Shown here: positions 36,994 through 46,762 of the stretch, in pieces
Numbering within the stretch: the stretch's first letter is position 1
Layout: the number at the start of each line of letters is the position of its first letter
From: Glaciihabitans sp. INWT7
GTDB taxonomy: Bacteria; Actinomycetota; Actinomycetes; Actinomycetales; Microbacteriaceae
Assembly (NCBI RefSeq): GCF_014217685.1
Contig: NZ_CP043653.1
Span: 562,419 to 626,418 of the forward strand
Length of the DNA stretch: 64,000 nucleotides
Direction: 5' to 3'
Notes under the pieces: generated by a model
Databases searched by the model: none
What the model was told of the DNA's origin: nothing
What the model saw: the letters and a program-made list of their open reading frames with translations, nothing else
Program-made: the position numbers and the translations under genes

Positions 36994-37070
36994 GGTCTCG
37001 ATACGCGTTCTGGCGGGCGCTACTCGACAGCGGAAGAGCGCTGGTCGAGGAGGGCGTTCCACGCCCCTAA
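36993..37070. repeat. Possible dispersed repeat fragment
   Basis: GGTCTCGATACGCG followed by GCTACTCGAC and GCTGGTCGAGGAGGGCG looks like the dispersed GGTCTCGATACGC/CTACTCGACC intergenic repeat seen in many actinobacterial genomes. There is only one copy in the window, so the claim rests on memory of the motif. Confidence 0.3.
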
Positions 37071-37098
37071 CCGGTCCTCCGAAGCCACAGGTGCGCGG

Positions 37099-38241
37099 CT
37101 ACAGGTCGGCGTGCAGCTGCCACACCTTCTCGGCGGAATCCTTCCAACTGAAGGTGCGCGCGCGGTCCCGACCCGCGAACCCCATGCGCTCCGCACGAGC
37201 CGGGTCCGAGGCGACGGACGCGATAGCGTCCGCCAACCGCTCGGGGTACGACTCCGCGGGTTCCCGTGCCACCGCGAGGCCGGCCCCGGCAGACACCTCG
37301 AGCACTGCGGGTGCATCCGAGTGCACCACCGGGGTTCCGAAGTGGAAAGCCTCGATCACGGGCAAGCCGAACCCCTCCGCCAGACTGGGGAACACAAACA
37401 CCGTTGCGCGGTCGAGAGCGACCGCGAGATCGGCGTCGGCGAGATAACCGAGCGCCCGCACCCGTCCTTCCGCGAGTCCCGCTTCCGACGCGATCCCCGC
37501 GACATCGAGCCCCTCTGATCCCTCGGGCCCGGCGATCAGCAGGGTGTAGCCGTCCAGCTCGGGCGCCGCCATGGCCCGGATGAGCTCGGCTATGCCCTTG
37601 TGCGCCTGAAGAGTTCCGACGCTCAGAATGAATCGTTTCGGCAGTTCGAGGCGCTCCGCACGGACGTCCGGATCCACGGGAAGAGTGAGCTTCGAACTCA
37701 CTGCTCCGCCGATCACCCGCACCCGATCGCCGAAATCGTGGATATTGGAGAGCTGGGACGCAACCGTGTGGGTCGGCACGACCACGGCATCCGCGTACCG
37801 GTAGGCCCGCTTCACCATCGCCTTGTACCAGCCGAGGCGTCGCGAAGAGAGGGCCTCGGGGTTGGTCCAGGGGATGGCGTCGTGGATGGTCACGGCGATC
37901 TGCTCGCCGACGCTGTTCACGCGATCGTGTTTGAACAGGGGGGCGAACAATCCGGTCGCGTGGATCATGCCGCTCCCCGGCAGGCGGGTGAATCCGTGTT
38001 GCCAAGCCAGCTCCAACTCGCGGCGGGCGAGCGCGCTCTTGAAGAGTCCGTCGAGGCCGGGAAGCACTGTCTCGATCAGTTCGTAGTGCGATTCGGGGGA
38101 GGACGAGACGATCCCGCTCACGTGACAGCCCCTCGGCGCGGTACGGATCAATTCGCGGGTGAGCTCTTCCGTGTAGCGACCGATGCCGCCGGGGATGGGG
38201 GCGACGATCTGGTCAACGATCACGCGCAGGGTCGTCGTCAT
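37099..38241 (-). CDS. Glycosyltransferase family 4 (GT-B)
   Basis: 380 residues. GGIGRYTEELTREL at the N-terminus is the acceptor-side glycine loop; FILSVGTLQAHKGIAELIRA and the EX7E-type nucleotide-sugar motif EGFGLPVIEAFHFGTPVV give a retaining GT4 enzyme, mannosyl- or rhamnosyltransferase-like. ATG at 38241 is preceded by GGAGTGG. It is the first gene of the surface-glycan locus and is transcribed away from the methyltransferase. Confidence 0.88.
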   Translation of the reverse strand: MTTTLRVIVDQIVAPIPGGIGRYTEELTRELIRTAPRGCHVSGIVSSSPESHYELIETVLPGLDGLFKSALARRELELAWQHGFTRLPGSGMIHATGLFAPLFKHDRVNSVGEQIAVTIHDAIPWTNPEALSSRRLGWYKAMVKRAYRYADAVVVPTHTVASQLSNIHDFGDRVRVIGGAVSSKLTLPVDPDVRAERLELPKRFILSVGTLQAHKGIAELIRAMAAPELDGYTLLIAGPEGSEGLDVAGIASEAGLAEGRVRALGYLADADLAVALDRATVFVFPSLAEGFGLPVIEAFHFGTPVVHSDAPAVLEVSAGAGLAVAREPAESYPERLADAIASVASDPARAERMGFAGRDRARTFSWKDSAEKVWQLHADL

Positions 38242-38433
38242 TCCACTCCAATGAAGTTGTCGGGGATCGCCGATTCCCCCGCATCGACATTACCAGCGAG
38301 CCGCAGACCCCGCGAATGGGGGTCAGCCTTGAGAGCTTCGCTTCCGTCATCGTCCCGCGTCTCCGGTCCTCTCAGACACCGTGCCATCATGGGAGTGCAA
38401 TCTCGAAGAAGCTCTCGAATCGAAAGTCCACAC

Positions 38434-39177
38434 GTGTCGAATGACGAACCAGGCTCCGGCAGCTCCGACTATGTCGAGTGGAAGGGGTGGGTAGACCAGA
38501 CGCCTTTCGGTTTGCTTTCCGCCGGCGAAGCGGCCTATTTCACCAGTGAGCTGAAAGACGTGCGTGCGGGTCGAGACGGTATCCGGGATGTTCTCGAAAT
38601 CGGATACGGCAATGGATCGTTTCTCGCCTACTGCCGGTCGAAAGGCTGGAATATCACGGGGACCGAATTGGATCCCGGACTCGTGCAGGCCGGGATCGAT
38701 TCGGGTTATGAGGTCTTTGCCGCCGATCGCATGGATCGACTCGCCGGCCGCACCTTCGACCTGATCGCGGTCTTCGACGTGCTCGAGCACATACCGCAGG
38801 AGGCGGTGCCGGCTTTTCTCATCGAGTTGTCCGGCGCGCTCCGCGAGGGGGGCAGGATGATCTTCCGCTTCCCGAATGCCGACAGCTGGCTGGGCAACCC
38901 GCTCCAGAACGGCGACCCGACCCACGTGACCGCAATCGGGTATCTGAAGATGACGTTCTTCGCTCTCCAATCCGGACTCGAGGTCGTCGCCTTCCGTGGT
39001 GCGCGTCGCCATGGCTTCGCGACTTCCGTCGCCAACGGGGTCTACTCTCTTGTCGCTGGACCGGTCATCGCAGTTTCAGCCGCCGTCAAGCGAGCGTTGT
39101 ACTTTCCCGGACTGCCCGTCGTGCTTTCGACTTCCAACGTCGTGTGCATCGTTCGTCGTGCGGGCGCATCGCGCTAG
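38434..39177 (+). CDS. Class I SAM-dependent methyltransferase
   Basis: 247 residues. Motif I VLEIGYGNGSFLAYC, then GTELDPGLV, and VFDVLEHIPQEAVP with the family's acidic post-motif; the remainder is Methyltransf_23-like with a hydrophobic tail near the C-terminus. Position suggests methylation of a glycan sugar or lipid carrier. The GTG at 38434 is favoured; an ATG at 38389 would add 15 residues. Stop is 3 bp from the convergent rmlD stop. Confidence 0.75.
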   Translation: MSNDEPGSGSSDYVEWKGWVDQTPFGLLSAGEAAYFTSELKDVRAGRDGIRDVLEIGYGNGSFLAYCRSKGWNITGTELDPGLVQAGIDSGYEVFAADRMDRLAGRTFDLIAVFDVLEHIPQEAVPAFLIELSGALREGGRMIFRFPNADSWLGNPLQNGDPTHVTAIGYLKMTFFALQSGLEVVAFRGARRHGFATSVANGVYSLVAGPVIAVSAAVKRALYFPGLPVVLSTSNVVCIVRRAGASR

Positions 39178-39180
39178 AAC

Positions 39181-40038
39181 TCAGCGAGCGAGATCAAGAG
39201 CTCCGGCGGAAAAGGCCGCAGAAAGAGCGGCTTTCCAATTCCTCATCGGCGAGAGGCCCGCGGCCGCCCAGCCATCATGCCCGAGCACCGAGTAGTCCGG
39301 GCGGGGGGCCGGGCGCACGAACTCCGAGCTCGTGGTGCTCTTCACCCGCTCCGGGTCGAGGCCGACCACCTGGAAGATCTCGCGGGTGAAGTCGTACCAG
39401 CTCGCTTCGCCGGAATTGGTGGCGTGATAGACGCCCGGAGCGGCATCCGCGTCGAGCAGCTCGACGATCTGGCGGGCGAGATCACCGGTCCAGGTCGGTT
39501 GTCCCAGCTGGTCGGTCACCACGCTCACCGTATCGTGGCTCGCCGCGAGTCGCAGCATGGTCTTGGCGAAATTGGGGCCGCCGGCGCCGTAGAGCCAAGC
39601 GGTGCGCACTATGTAGGTGCCTTCGGGATTGGCGGCCAGCGCGAGACGCTCACCCTCGGCCTTGGTGCGACCGTAGGCCGAGATCGGGTTGAGCGGAGTC
39701 GCCTCGTCGTAGGGAGAAGTCGCCGACCCATCGAACACGTAGTCGGTGGAGACCTGCACGAGCTTCGCGGCGGCCTCGGACGCCGCGATGGCCAGGTTCT
39801 GCGCACCCGTTGCGTTGACGGCGAAGGCATCGGCCTCGTTTGTCTCGGCATCATCTACCTTCGTGTAGGCGGAGGCATTGATCACGACGTCGTGTCCGGC
39901 CACCGCTGATCGCGCGGCTTCCAGGTCGGTGACGTCTAGGTCAGCGCGAGCGAGAGCGGTGAACTCCCGGCCGGCGAGGGCCTTCTGCAGGTCCTGGCCG
40001 AGCATTCCGGATGCTCCGGTGATGAGGTATTTCGTCAC
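39181..40038 (-). CDS. rmlD: dTDP-4-dehydrorhamnose reductase
   Basis: Last step to dTDP-L-rhamnose. 285-residue extended SDR: YLITGASGMLGQDLQKAL, STDYVFDG, YGRTKAEGE (YxxxK) and RTAWLYGAGGPNFAKTML. GTG 40038 overlaps the rmlB stop, so it is made from the same message. rmlC and rmlA lie 3-5 kb away on the other strand. Confidence 0.95.
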   Translation of the reverse strand: MTKYLITGASGMLGQDLQKALAGREFTALARADLDVTDLEAARSAVAGHDVVINASAYTKVDDAETNEADAFAVNATGAQNLAIAASEAAAKLVQVSTDYVFDGSATSPYDEATPLNPISAYGRTKAEGERLALAANPEGTYIVRTAWLYGAGGPNFAKTMLRLAASHDTVSVVTDQLGQPTWTGDLARQIVELLDADAAPGVYHATNSGEASWYDFTREIFQVVGLDPERVKSTTSSEFVRPAPRPDYSVLGHDGWAAAGLSPMRNWKAALSAAFSAGALDLAR

Positions 40039-41018
40039 AGCGCGGCGCGCTCCTTCAGGGGTTCCCACCAGGCGCGGTTGTCGCGATACCACCGCACGAC
40101 ATCCGCGAGCCCTTGCTCGAACGGCACCTGGGGCTCGTAGCCGAGTTCGGCCTGGATCTTGCCGATGTCGACGCTGTAGCGGAGGTCGTGACCGAGGCGA
40201 TCGGTGACCCGGTCCACGTAGGACCAGTCCTTGCCCGTGGCATCCAGCAGCAGCTGCGTGAGCTCCTTGTTGGTGAGTTCTGTGCCCCCACCGATGTTGT
40301 AGATCTCACCCGCGCGACCGCCGACGAGCACCATGGCGATGCCGCGGCAGTGGTCGTCCACGTGTAGCCAGTCCCGGATGTTGTTGCCCTCGCCGTAGAG
40401 CGGCACGTGCTTGTCGTCGATCAGGTTCGTGACGAACAGCGGGATCACCTTCTCGGGGAAGTGATATGGGCCGTAGTTGTTGGAGCACCGGGTGATCGAG
40501 AGGTTGAGGCCGTGGGTGCGGAAGTAGCTGCGGGCGAGCAGGTCGCTTCCGGCCTTCGACGCCGAGTATGGCGAGTTCGGTTCGAGCGGCCGTGACTCGT
40601 CCCAGGAGCCCTCGGCGATCGATCCGTAGACCTCGTCGGTGGACACGTGCACGAAACGCTTGAGCTCGGCGCGCAGCGCCGCGTCGAGCAGGCGCTGGGT
40701 GCCGAGCACGTTCGTCTCCACGAAGATGCCGGAGTCGCGCACCGAGCGGTCGACGTGGGACTCCGCAGCGAAGTGAACGACGGCATCCACGGTCGGAAGG
40801 AGCTTATCGAGCAGCTCGGAGTCGCGGATGTCCCCGTGCACGAACTCGTACCGCGGGGAGTCGGCGATAGGCGCGAGGTTCTCGAGGTTGCCGGAGTAGG
40901 TGAGCGCGTCGAGCACCATCACATCCGCACCCTCGAGGCCGGCATAGGCGTCCTGCAGGGTGCGGCGAACGAAGTTCGAGCCGATGAAACCGGCGCCGCC
41001 GGTGACGAGGATTTTCAT
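40035..41018 (-). CDS. rmlB: dTDP-glucose 4,6-dehydratase
   Basis: Second step of dTDP-rhamnose synthesis. 327 residues: NAD motif VTGGAGFIGSNFVRR, HFAAESHVDRSV, STDEVYGSI and YSASKAGSDLL (YxxxK with the preceding acidic dehydratase residues), then RCSNNYGPYHFPEKVIPL and GEGNNIRDWLHVDDHC. An AAAGGAACG ribosome site precedes the ATG. Confidence 0.96.
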   Translation of the reverse strand: MKILVTGGAGFIGSNFVRRTLQDAYAGLEGADVMVLDALTYSGNLENLAPIADSPRYEFVHGDIRDSELLDKLLPTVDAVVHFAAESHVDRSVRDSGIFVETNVLGTQRLLDAALRAELKRFVHVSTDEVYGSIAEGSWDESRPLEPNSPYSASKAGSDLLARSYFRTHGLNLSITRCSNNYGPYHFPEKVIPLFVTNLIDDKHVPLYGEGNNIRDWLHVDDHCRGIAMVLVGGRAGEIYNIGGGTELTNKELTQLLLDATGKDWSYVDRVTDRLGHDLRYSVDIGKIQAELGYEPQVPFEQGLADVVRWYRDNRAWWEPLKERAAL

Positions 41019-41114
41019 GGGACAGCGTTCCTTTATTGCGACGAGACGAGCAGGGACGGAGCCCCTGGAGTGGCGTTGGTAGGCTTACAGCGTATTCTTC
41101 CAGCCAGCGATGGG

Positions 41115-41363
41115 ATGACGATGACGGAAATTACGCCGAACGACGCCATCGATTACGAGCGGGATGCGCGGCAACTGGCGCTCGTGGATCGGATAATCGG
41201 GCTCGAGGCACAAGTTGCACATCTCCGATCCGTCAACACGTCGCAGGCACTCCGAGAGCAGCTCAATGAGGTGAAGTCCTCGACCACCTGGAAGGCTGGC
41301 CGACTCGTTCTTGCGCCCGCTCTCGCACTCAAGCGTCTCATGGGTCGGACCGCTGCTAAATGA
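41115..41363 (+). CDS. Small coiled-coil protein of the glycan locus
   Basis: 82 residues, mostly helical and charged (ALVDRIIGLEAQVAHLRS), ending in SSTTWKAGRLVLAPALALKR. Similar short stretches occur as linkers inside glycosyltransferases. Its stop overlaps the next gene by 4 bp, so it may be a split-off N-terminal coiled coil of that enzyme. Start could be ATG 41115 or 41121. No ribosome site is evident. Confidence 0.6.
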   Translation: MTMTEITPNDAIDYERDARQLALVDRIIGLEAQVAHLRSVNTSQALREQLNEVKSSTTWKAGRLVLAPALALKRLMGRTAAK

Positions 41364-42817
41364 CTTCTGCGGTAACCGTGGTGGTGGTGTCGGCCACGCA
41401 ACCCAGCGGAAGGCTCGAAGAATCTGTGACGGGTGAGGGTTTCGAACTCCGAAGAGTCAACCGGGTGCCCGACGAGTCTGTTGCGACAGCAGTGGTGCAG
41501 GCTCTCTCCGATTCGACGAGCGAGTTCATCGCTGTCGTAGAGAGCGATGGCTGGATGTCCCCGCACGCGGGTGACGCGATTCGGCAATATCTGAGTGCGA
41601 ACCCGTCGGTCGACGTGCTCTACGCAGATGGGGCTGCAGTGGGACGACGAGGGCGCACGACATCGGTCGCGCGTCCCGACTATTCCCCGGAACGCCTACG
41701 CTGTCAGTTCTACTGGGGCGATCTCGTGATCTACCGCAGGTCGGTATTCGAGTCGCTCGGCGGTCTCGATTCGACGGTTCCCGGAGCTGAACTCTATGAT
41801 CTGGCACTCCGGTCGACAGCGGTTGCCCACTCGATCGAGCACCTCGCCCTTCCGGTTTTCACCCGTCCGAGCGCAGCCATCCGTCCGCTCAACTACCAGG
41901 AGCTCGAGTCCACCCGCGTCGCTCTGGAGCGCCATCTTGCCGCGACTGGCGGAGGCACCGTCAGGTCGGTCGGAGCCGATGGTGTCCACGACACCCGTCG
42001 CAGTGTCAAGGGCGAACCCCTGATCTCGATCGTGATCCCATCACGGGGAATCCATAGCATGGTCGACGGCCGGACACGGTGCTACCTTATCGATGCTGCC
42101 CAAAGCATTATGGATCTCTCGACATATCGCAACTTCGAGATCGTGGTCGCGCTCGACAGCGTCGCTGAACCGGCCGTTGTCACCGAGCTTGCAGACATCG
42201 TGGGCGATCAACTCCGAATCGTCGAATGGACGAGGCCGTTCAATTTCTCTGAGAAAGTCAATGCGGGAGTGCTCCACTCGCGAGGCGAGTTCGTCCTTCT
42301 CCTGAATGACGACGTCAGGGTCCTCGACGAGGATTGGCTCGAATCGTTGCTCGCTCTTGCACAGCTACCGGGCGCCGGTATGTCAGGCGGCCTCCTCTAC
42401 TACGAAGACGACACCATTCAACATGCGGGACATGGCTACTTCGAGGGAGACGCGTCGCATATCGGGTTGGACGCGCAAAGGACGGACCCTGGCCCCCTGG
42501 AGGGATACCGCGTTGAACGCGAAGTGTCCGGCGTAACCGCCGCCTGCGCGATGATGCCTCGGTCGGTCTATCTCGAAGTAGGCGGCCTCTCCAATCTCCT
42601 TCCCGGCAACTTCAATGACGTAGACCTGTGCATGAAAGTCACCTGGCGGGGATACCCGATCTATTGGACTCCTCACGCCGAGTTGTACCATTTCGAGTCG
42701 AAGACCCGCGACGCATCTGTGCACGCTTTCGAAGTGGACGTCGCGTGGGGACGCTGGGGGTTCCGCATGCATGACCCGAGGTACTGGCCGTACCCGCACA
42801 ATCGGCCACCAAGCTAG
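41360..42817 (+). CDS. Glycosyltransferase family 2 with degenerate N-terminal GT-like half
   Basis: 485 residues. The C-terminal half (about 225-470) is a clear GT2 fold: ISIVIPSRG, FEIVVALDSVAEP, LLNDDVRVLDEDWLESLL (DDD-type metal site) and GNFNDVDLCMKVTWRGY. The first 220 residues repeat the outline (VVESDGWMSPHAG, SVDVLYADG) with weaker motifs, so this looks like a two-module enzyme of rhamnan or galactan type. Substrate unknown. Confidence 0.82.
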   Translation: MTSAVTVVVVSATQPSGRLEESVTGEGFELRRVNRVPDESVATAVVQALSDSTSEFIAVVESDGWMSPHAGDAIRQYLSANPSVDVLYADGAAVGRRGRTTSVARPDYSPERLRCQFYWGDLVIYRRSVFESLGGLDSTVPGAELYDLALRSTAVAHSIEHLALPVFTRPSAAIRPLNYQELESTRVALERHLAATGGGTVRSVGADGVHDTRRSVKGEPLISIVIPSRGIHSMVDGRTRCYLIDAAQSIMDLSTYRNFEIVVALDSVAEPAVVTELADIVGDQLRIVEWTRPFNFSEKVNAGVLHSRGEFVLLLNDDVRVLDEDWLESLLALAQLPGAGMSGGLLYYEDDTIQHAGHGYFEGDASHIGLDAQRTDPGPLEGYRVEREVSGVTAACAMMPRSVYLEVGGLSNLLPGNFNDVDLCMKVTWRGYPIYWTPHAELYHFESKTRDASVHAFEVDVAWGRWGFRMHDPRYWPYPHNRPPS

Positions 42818-43052
42818 TCGCGACCTGGCGAGTAAGTAAGCACATAATATCGATTGTGTGCCGGATCGCGCCCCTGGACTTGGGGCGAATGCAAACACGA
42901 CATATGGGCGCTCGGCTACCATTTCTTCGGTGCCGCTTCGGTAGGAATTCACAAGGTGCTGGCGGTCACGACACGGCCCAGACTCCTCTACGGTGAGGCG
43001 GTCCGCGTGTAAGCAGAAGGGTCGACGACGCGGCCGCGCGAAGCCGCCTTGG

Positions 43053-43058
43053 TAAGCT
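43053..43058 (+). promoter_or_regulatory. -10 box for leaderless rmlC transcript
   Basis: TAAGCT ends 6 nt before the GTG at 43065. The 247 bp upstream of rmlC holds no gene. Confidence 0.55.
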
Positions 43059-43064
43059 CTCGGT

Positions 43065-43676
43065 GTGCAAATTCGCGAACTCTCTATCCCTGACTCCTAT
43101 GAAATTACGCCAAATCCGTTTTCGGACGATCGGGGTGTGTTCATGGAGTGGTACCGGTTCGACCGGTTCGCGGAGGTAGTGGGGCATCCAATCGATCTGC
43201 GCCAAGGCAACCTCTCCGTCTCCAAGAAGGGTGTGGTGAGGGGCATCCATTTCGCTGATGTGCCGCGTGGCCAGGCCAAATACGTCAGCGCAGTACACGG
43301 AGCAGTACTCGACTTCGTCGTCGACATTCGCGTGGGATCGCCGACGTTCGGCCAGTGGGATTCGGTGCTCCTCGACGATGTGCAACATCGGTCGATCTAC
43401 ATCGCCGAAGGGCTGGGTCATGCGTTTGTCGCTCTCACCGAAGGAGCAGTGGTGAGCTACCTGGTGAGTGACACCTACAACGCCGCTCGTGAGCACGGCA
43501 TCGACCCCCGTGACGGCCAGATCGGATTGGTCTTTCCGCCCGAGGCCGGAGAACTCATCCTCTCGTCGAAAGACACCGATGCGCCGACTCTCGCCGAGGC
43601 GGAAGTGAGCGGACTCCTTCCCTCCTGGGTAGACCTCCGGGCCTTCTATTCGTCCAACGACGCGACGGGAAGCTGA
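43065..43676 (+). CDS. rmlC: dTDP-4-dehydrorhamnose 3,5-epimerase
   Basis: 203-residue cupin epimerase. [12 protein letters not shown] at the N-terminus, active-site base H62 in [25 protein letters not shown] and [19 protein letters not shown] are intact. It is followed by rmlA after 4 bp; together with rmlB and rmlD these complete the dTDP-L-rhamnose pathway in the window. Confidence 0.95.
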   Translation: MQIRELSIPDSYEITPNPFSDDRGVFMEWYRFDRFAEVVGHPIDLRQGNLSVSKKGVVRGIHFADVPRGQAKYVSAVHGAVLDFVVDIRVGSPTFGQWDSVLLDDVQHRSIYIAEGLGHAFVALTEGAVVSYLVSDTYNAAREHGIDPRDGQIGLVFPPEAGELILSSKDTDAPTLAEAEVSGLLPSWVDLRAFYSSNDATGS

Positions 43677-43680
43677 ACAA

Positions 43681-44541
43681 ATGCGTGGAATCATCCTCGC
43701 CGGGGGATCTGGCACGCGGCTCTGGCCCATCACCAAGGGCATCTCGAAGCAGCTGATGCCGATCTACGACAAGCCAATGATCTATTACCCCCTTTCCACC
43801 CTGATGATGGCTGGAATCAAAGAGATACTGGTGATTACGACCCCGGAGTACAACGACCAATTCAAGGCCCTTTTGGGAGATGGTTCCCAGCTGGGAATCA
43901 CGATCGAGTACGCCGTTCAGCCGTCACCGGACGGTCTGGCTCAGGCCTTCATCATCGGCGAAGAGTTCATCGGCGACGACAGCGTGGCGTTGGTTTTGGG
44001 GGACAATATTTTCCACGGCGCGGGACTGGGCGCATCTTTGCGCGCCCACGAATCGATCGACGGAGGATTGATTTTCGCTTACCACGTCTCCAATCCCGCG
44101 GCCTATGGAGTCGTGGAGTTCGACGAGAATATGGTAGCTCGTTCTATCGAGGAGAAGCCTGTTTCTCCAAAGAGCAGCTACGCGGTTCCGGGCTTGTATT
44201 TCTACGACAATTCGGTCGTCGGTATCGCGAAGACAATAGCGCCGAGTTCTCGCGGTGAACTCGAGATATCGACGATAAACGAGAGATATCTCCAACGCGG
44301 CAACCTCCAGGTGCAGATCCTCGACCGAGGCGTGGCCTGGCTCGACACTGGCACCTTCGAATCGATGATGCAGGCTTCCGAGTATGTGCGCGTGATCGAA
44401 GATCGTCAGGGGTTCAAAGTCGGTTGCATCGAAGAGATCGCGTGGCGGGCTGGCTGGATCGATGATGACGAGTTGGCCGCTCTTTCCGTTCCATTGATAA
44501 AAAGCGGCTACGGCACGTATCTAGCGAGCCTGCTCGGCTGA
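43681..44541 (+). CDS. rmlA: Glucose-1-phosphate thymidylyltransferase
   Basis: First step to dTDP-rhamnose. 286 residues: [57 protein letters not shown] and FEIS-type metal motif region [26 protein letters not shown]. No strong ribosome site is seen, and expression is probably coupled to rmlC. Confidence 0.96.
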   Translation: MRGIILAGGSGTRLWPITKGISKQLMPIYDKPMIYYPLSTLMMAGIKEILVITTPEYNDQFKALLGDGSQLGITIEYAVQPSPDGLAQAFIIGEEFIGDDSVALVLGDNIFHGAGLGASLRAHESIDGGLIFAYHVSNPAAYGVVEFDENMVARSIEEKPVSPKSSYAVPGLYFYDNSVVGIAKTIAPSSRGELEISTINERYLQRGNLQVQILDRGVAWLDTGTFESMMQASEYVRVIEDRQGFKVGCIEEIAWRAGWIDDDELAALSVPLIKSGYGTYLASLLG

Positions 44542-44561
44542 TTGGCGAGGGCGCGTAGAGC

Positions 44562-45422
44562 TCAATCGTGAACGAGCCATCGTGCCCGGAATTCCAGGCC
44601 GACGCGAAGCGCGACTCGCAACGGGGCGAGGTACCACGCGGCATATTTTCGGGAGAGGTAGAGATACGCGCTTTTGTGGTGCGCAGTGATCATGCGGGAA
44701 GACTCGGTGTTCGTGGAGTGCGCGCCGGTGTGGGTGACTACAGCCCCCGGTTCATAGATATTGGACCAGCCCGCCTTACCGAGTCGATAGCCGAGATCGA
44801 CATCTTCGAAATACATGAAGAACGCGTCATCGAAGCCGCCGAGTTGTTCGAAGGCCGTGCGCCGCACCAAGAGGCATGAGCCCGACAACCAGCCGGCAGG
44901 GCGTCGCACTGCGGCGGCGCTGAAATCCGAAAGGTATCGAGTGGTCCACGGATTTGATCGCCAGATCCGGCCAAGGAGGGCATGACCTATTCCCGTACGA
45001 AGAGAGGGAAGCTCCCGCGCGGAAGGATAGCTGGATCCATCTGAATTGAGGACTTTGGGGCCGACGGCCCCCGCTGTCCCGTCTCGCTCAAGCGCGGTCC
45101 GAAGCGTGCTGAGAGCGCCTCCACGGAATTCGACATCGGGATTGCTGATCAGTACGGAATCGATTGTCCCGGGAAGTGTAGCGACAGCCCGATTGACCGC
45201 CCCGCCGTACCCGTAATTGTCCCCGAGTTCGAGGAGCACCGCGGAGTATTCCACGCAGGCCAAGCGTGTCTGAGCGAGGTCGTTCGATCCGTTGTCGGCC
45301 ACGATGATGGTGACGGTACTGGACTCTGTCGCGCGGACGGAGGAGAGAAACGCCCTCAGATGGGCGCCCGAGTTGTAGGACACCGTGACCACTGCAGTCG
45401 ATGCAAGCGCAGTGTCAGACAT
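44562..45422 (-). CDS. WbbL-like glycosyltransferase family 2
   Basis: 286 residues, GT2 of the rhamnosyltransferase (WbbL) branch: VVTVSYNSGAHLRAF, IIVADNGSNDLA, NYGYGGAVNRAV, LISNPDVEFRGGAL, WLSGSCLLVRRTAFEQLGG and FMYFEDVDLGYRL. In mycobacteria WbbL adds the first rhamnose on the lipid-linked linker, so a similar early step is plausible. Start ATG 45422 lies 8 nt after TAAGCT (45431-45436, minus strand). Confidence 0.88.
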   Translation of the reverse strand: MSDTALASTAVVTVSYNSGAHLRAFLSSVRATESSTVTIIVADNGSNDLAQTRLACVEYSAVLLELGDNYGYGGAVNRAVATLPGTIDSVLISNPDVEFRGGALSTLRTALERDGTAGAVGPKVLNSDGSSYPSARELPSLRTGIGHALLGRIWRSNPWTTRYLSDFSAAAVRRPAGWLSGSCLLVRRTAFEQLGGFDDAFFMYFEDVDLGYRLGKAGWSNIYEPGAVVTHTGAHSTNTESSRMITAHHKSAYLYLSRKYAAWYLAPLRVALRVGLEFRARWLVHD

Positions 45423-45469
45423 GATTCACGAGCTTACTCTGACCTCTGACACCGCCGTTGCGGGGGGCA

Positions 45470-45499
45470 TTGCTAAGGTTGACTGTTCGCAAGTAATAC
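45470..45499 (+). promoter_or_regulatory. Candidate promoter of the WsaF-like gene
   Basis: TTGCTA (45470-45475) and TAATAC (45494-45499) with an 18-bp spacer. A ribosome site AAAGGA at 45517-45522 precedes ATG 45527. Confidence 0.4.
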
Positions 45500-45526
45500 G
45501 GGCGGGCCCGGGATGTAAAGGACCAA

Positions 45527-46762
45527 ATGAGATTTTTGAGACTGGTCGCCGTCGGCCTTCGAATACTTCGGACCGAAGGTTGGCAGTCGTTTCTCGCCCG
45601 TTCGCGCAAGCGGCTCACTTCGGAGATTTCGGGTGAGACCGTGGACATGGCCGTGCGTACCGAGGACGCACTCGAAGCGGATTGGGCTCGCCCTCCCGTG
45701 CAACTGTCGAGCCCCGACACGGTCAAATCCGGTGAAGTGACCATCGCCTGGATAATGTCTCCCCCGAGTGCGAATAGCGGCGGTCACCAGAACCTGTTCC
45801 GTTTCATCGACTTCGCCGAGAAGGCGGGGCATATCTGCAAGGTCTACTTCTACACGAGCACGCCGGTCATTGTGAATCCCAAGGACATGCGGGCGATGAT
45901 GCGTGAATCAGGCGGATATCCCGATGTTCGTGCATCGATGGAGATGTTGGACAGGAGGAAAGGAGTCGACGACTCTGTTCAGGCGATCTTCGCTACAGGA
46001 TGGGAGACCGCCTATCCTGCGTTTCTTGACAAATCGACCGCCCGGCGGTTCTATTTCGTCCAGGATTTCGAGCCGGGTTTCTACCCGCTCGGCTCGGAAT
46101 CGATACTCGCTGAGAACACTTATAGGTTCGGATTTCACGGGATCACTGCGGGTGGATGGCTTTCCCAAAAGCTCCACGACGAATACGGAATGAAGACCGA
46201 CCATTTCGATTTCGCCGTCGAACGGAGTCTCTATTCGGTGACCAATACCAGTCCCCGAACCGAGATCTTCTTCTACGCACGTCCCGTGACCCCACGGCGA
46301 GGCTTTGAGATCGGTATTATGGCGCTCGAAGAATTCGCCGCCCGGAAGCCGGAGATAACAATCAACCTGGCCGGGTACGACGTTTCCCGCTGGAAGATCG
46401 GATTCCCCCACAAAAATCTTGCCGGTGTGGACGTTCCTGCGCTGAACGAAATCTACAACCGGTGTGCTGCCGGTCTTGTAATCTCCGCGACCAATATGTC
46501 GTTGTTGCCGCTTGAGTTGATGTCAGCCGGGGTTGCTCCGGTCGTCAATGATGCCCCCAACAATCGCCTCGTCTCGGACAACCCGTACATCGACTATGTG
46601 GCATCTTCGCCCGGTGCGATCGCGGATCGGCTAGTGGAGGTCGTGGAGAGAGCGGATGCGACCGAGCGCGCCGTCGCGATGTCGGAGTCACTGGACGGAC
46701 TCACCTGGGAGCGTTCAGGTGAACAATTCGTGGACGCTTTCGAAAGGGCCATGCGTGGCTAA
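45527..46762 (+). CDS. WsaF-like rhamnosyltransferase (GT4/GT-B)
   Basis: 411 residues. SPPSANSGGHQNLFRFIDFAE is the opening of the rhamnosyltransferase WsaF type; FYFVQDFEPGFYPLGSE, FGFHGITAGGWLSQKL and the LLPLELMSAG acceptor-donor loop follow. Such enzymes build polyrhamnan chains. First gene of a set with the following epimerase (overlap 8 bp) and GT2. Confidence 0.85.
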   Translation: MRFLRLVAVGLRILRTEGWQSFLARSRKRLTSEISGETVDMAVRTEDALEADWARPPVQLSSPDTVKSGEVTIAWIMSPPSANSGGHQNLFRFIDFAEKAGHICKVYFYTSTPVIVNPKDMRAMMRESGGYPDVRASMEMLDRRKGVDDSVQAIFATGWETAYPAFLDKSTARRFYFVQDFEPGFYPLGSESILAENTYRFGFHGITAGGWLSQKLHDEYGMKTDHFDFAVERSLYSVTNTSPRTEIFFYARPVTPRRGFEIGIMALEEFAARKPEITINLAGYDVSRWKIGFPHKNLAGVDVPALNEIYNRCAAGLVISATNMSLLPLELMSAGVAPVVNDAPNNRLVSDNPYIDYVASSPGAIADRLVEVVERADATERAVAMSESLDGLTWERSGEQFVDAFERAMRG

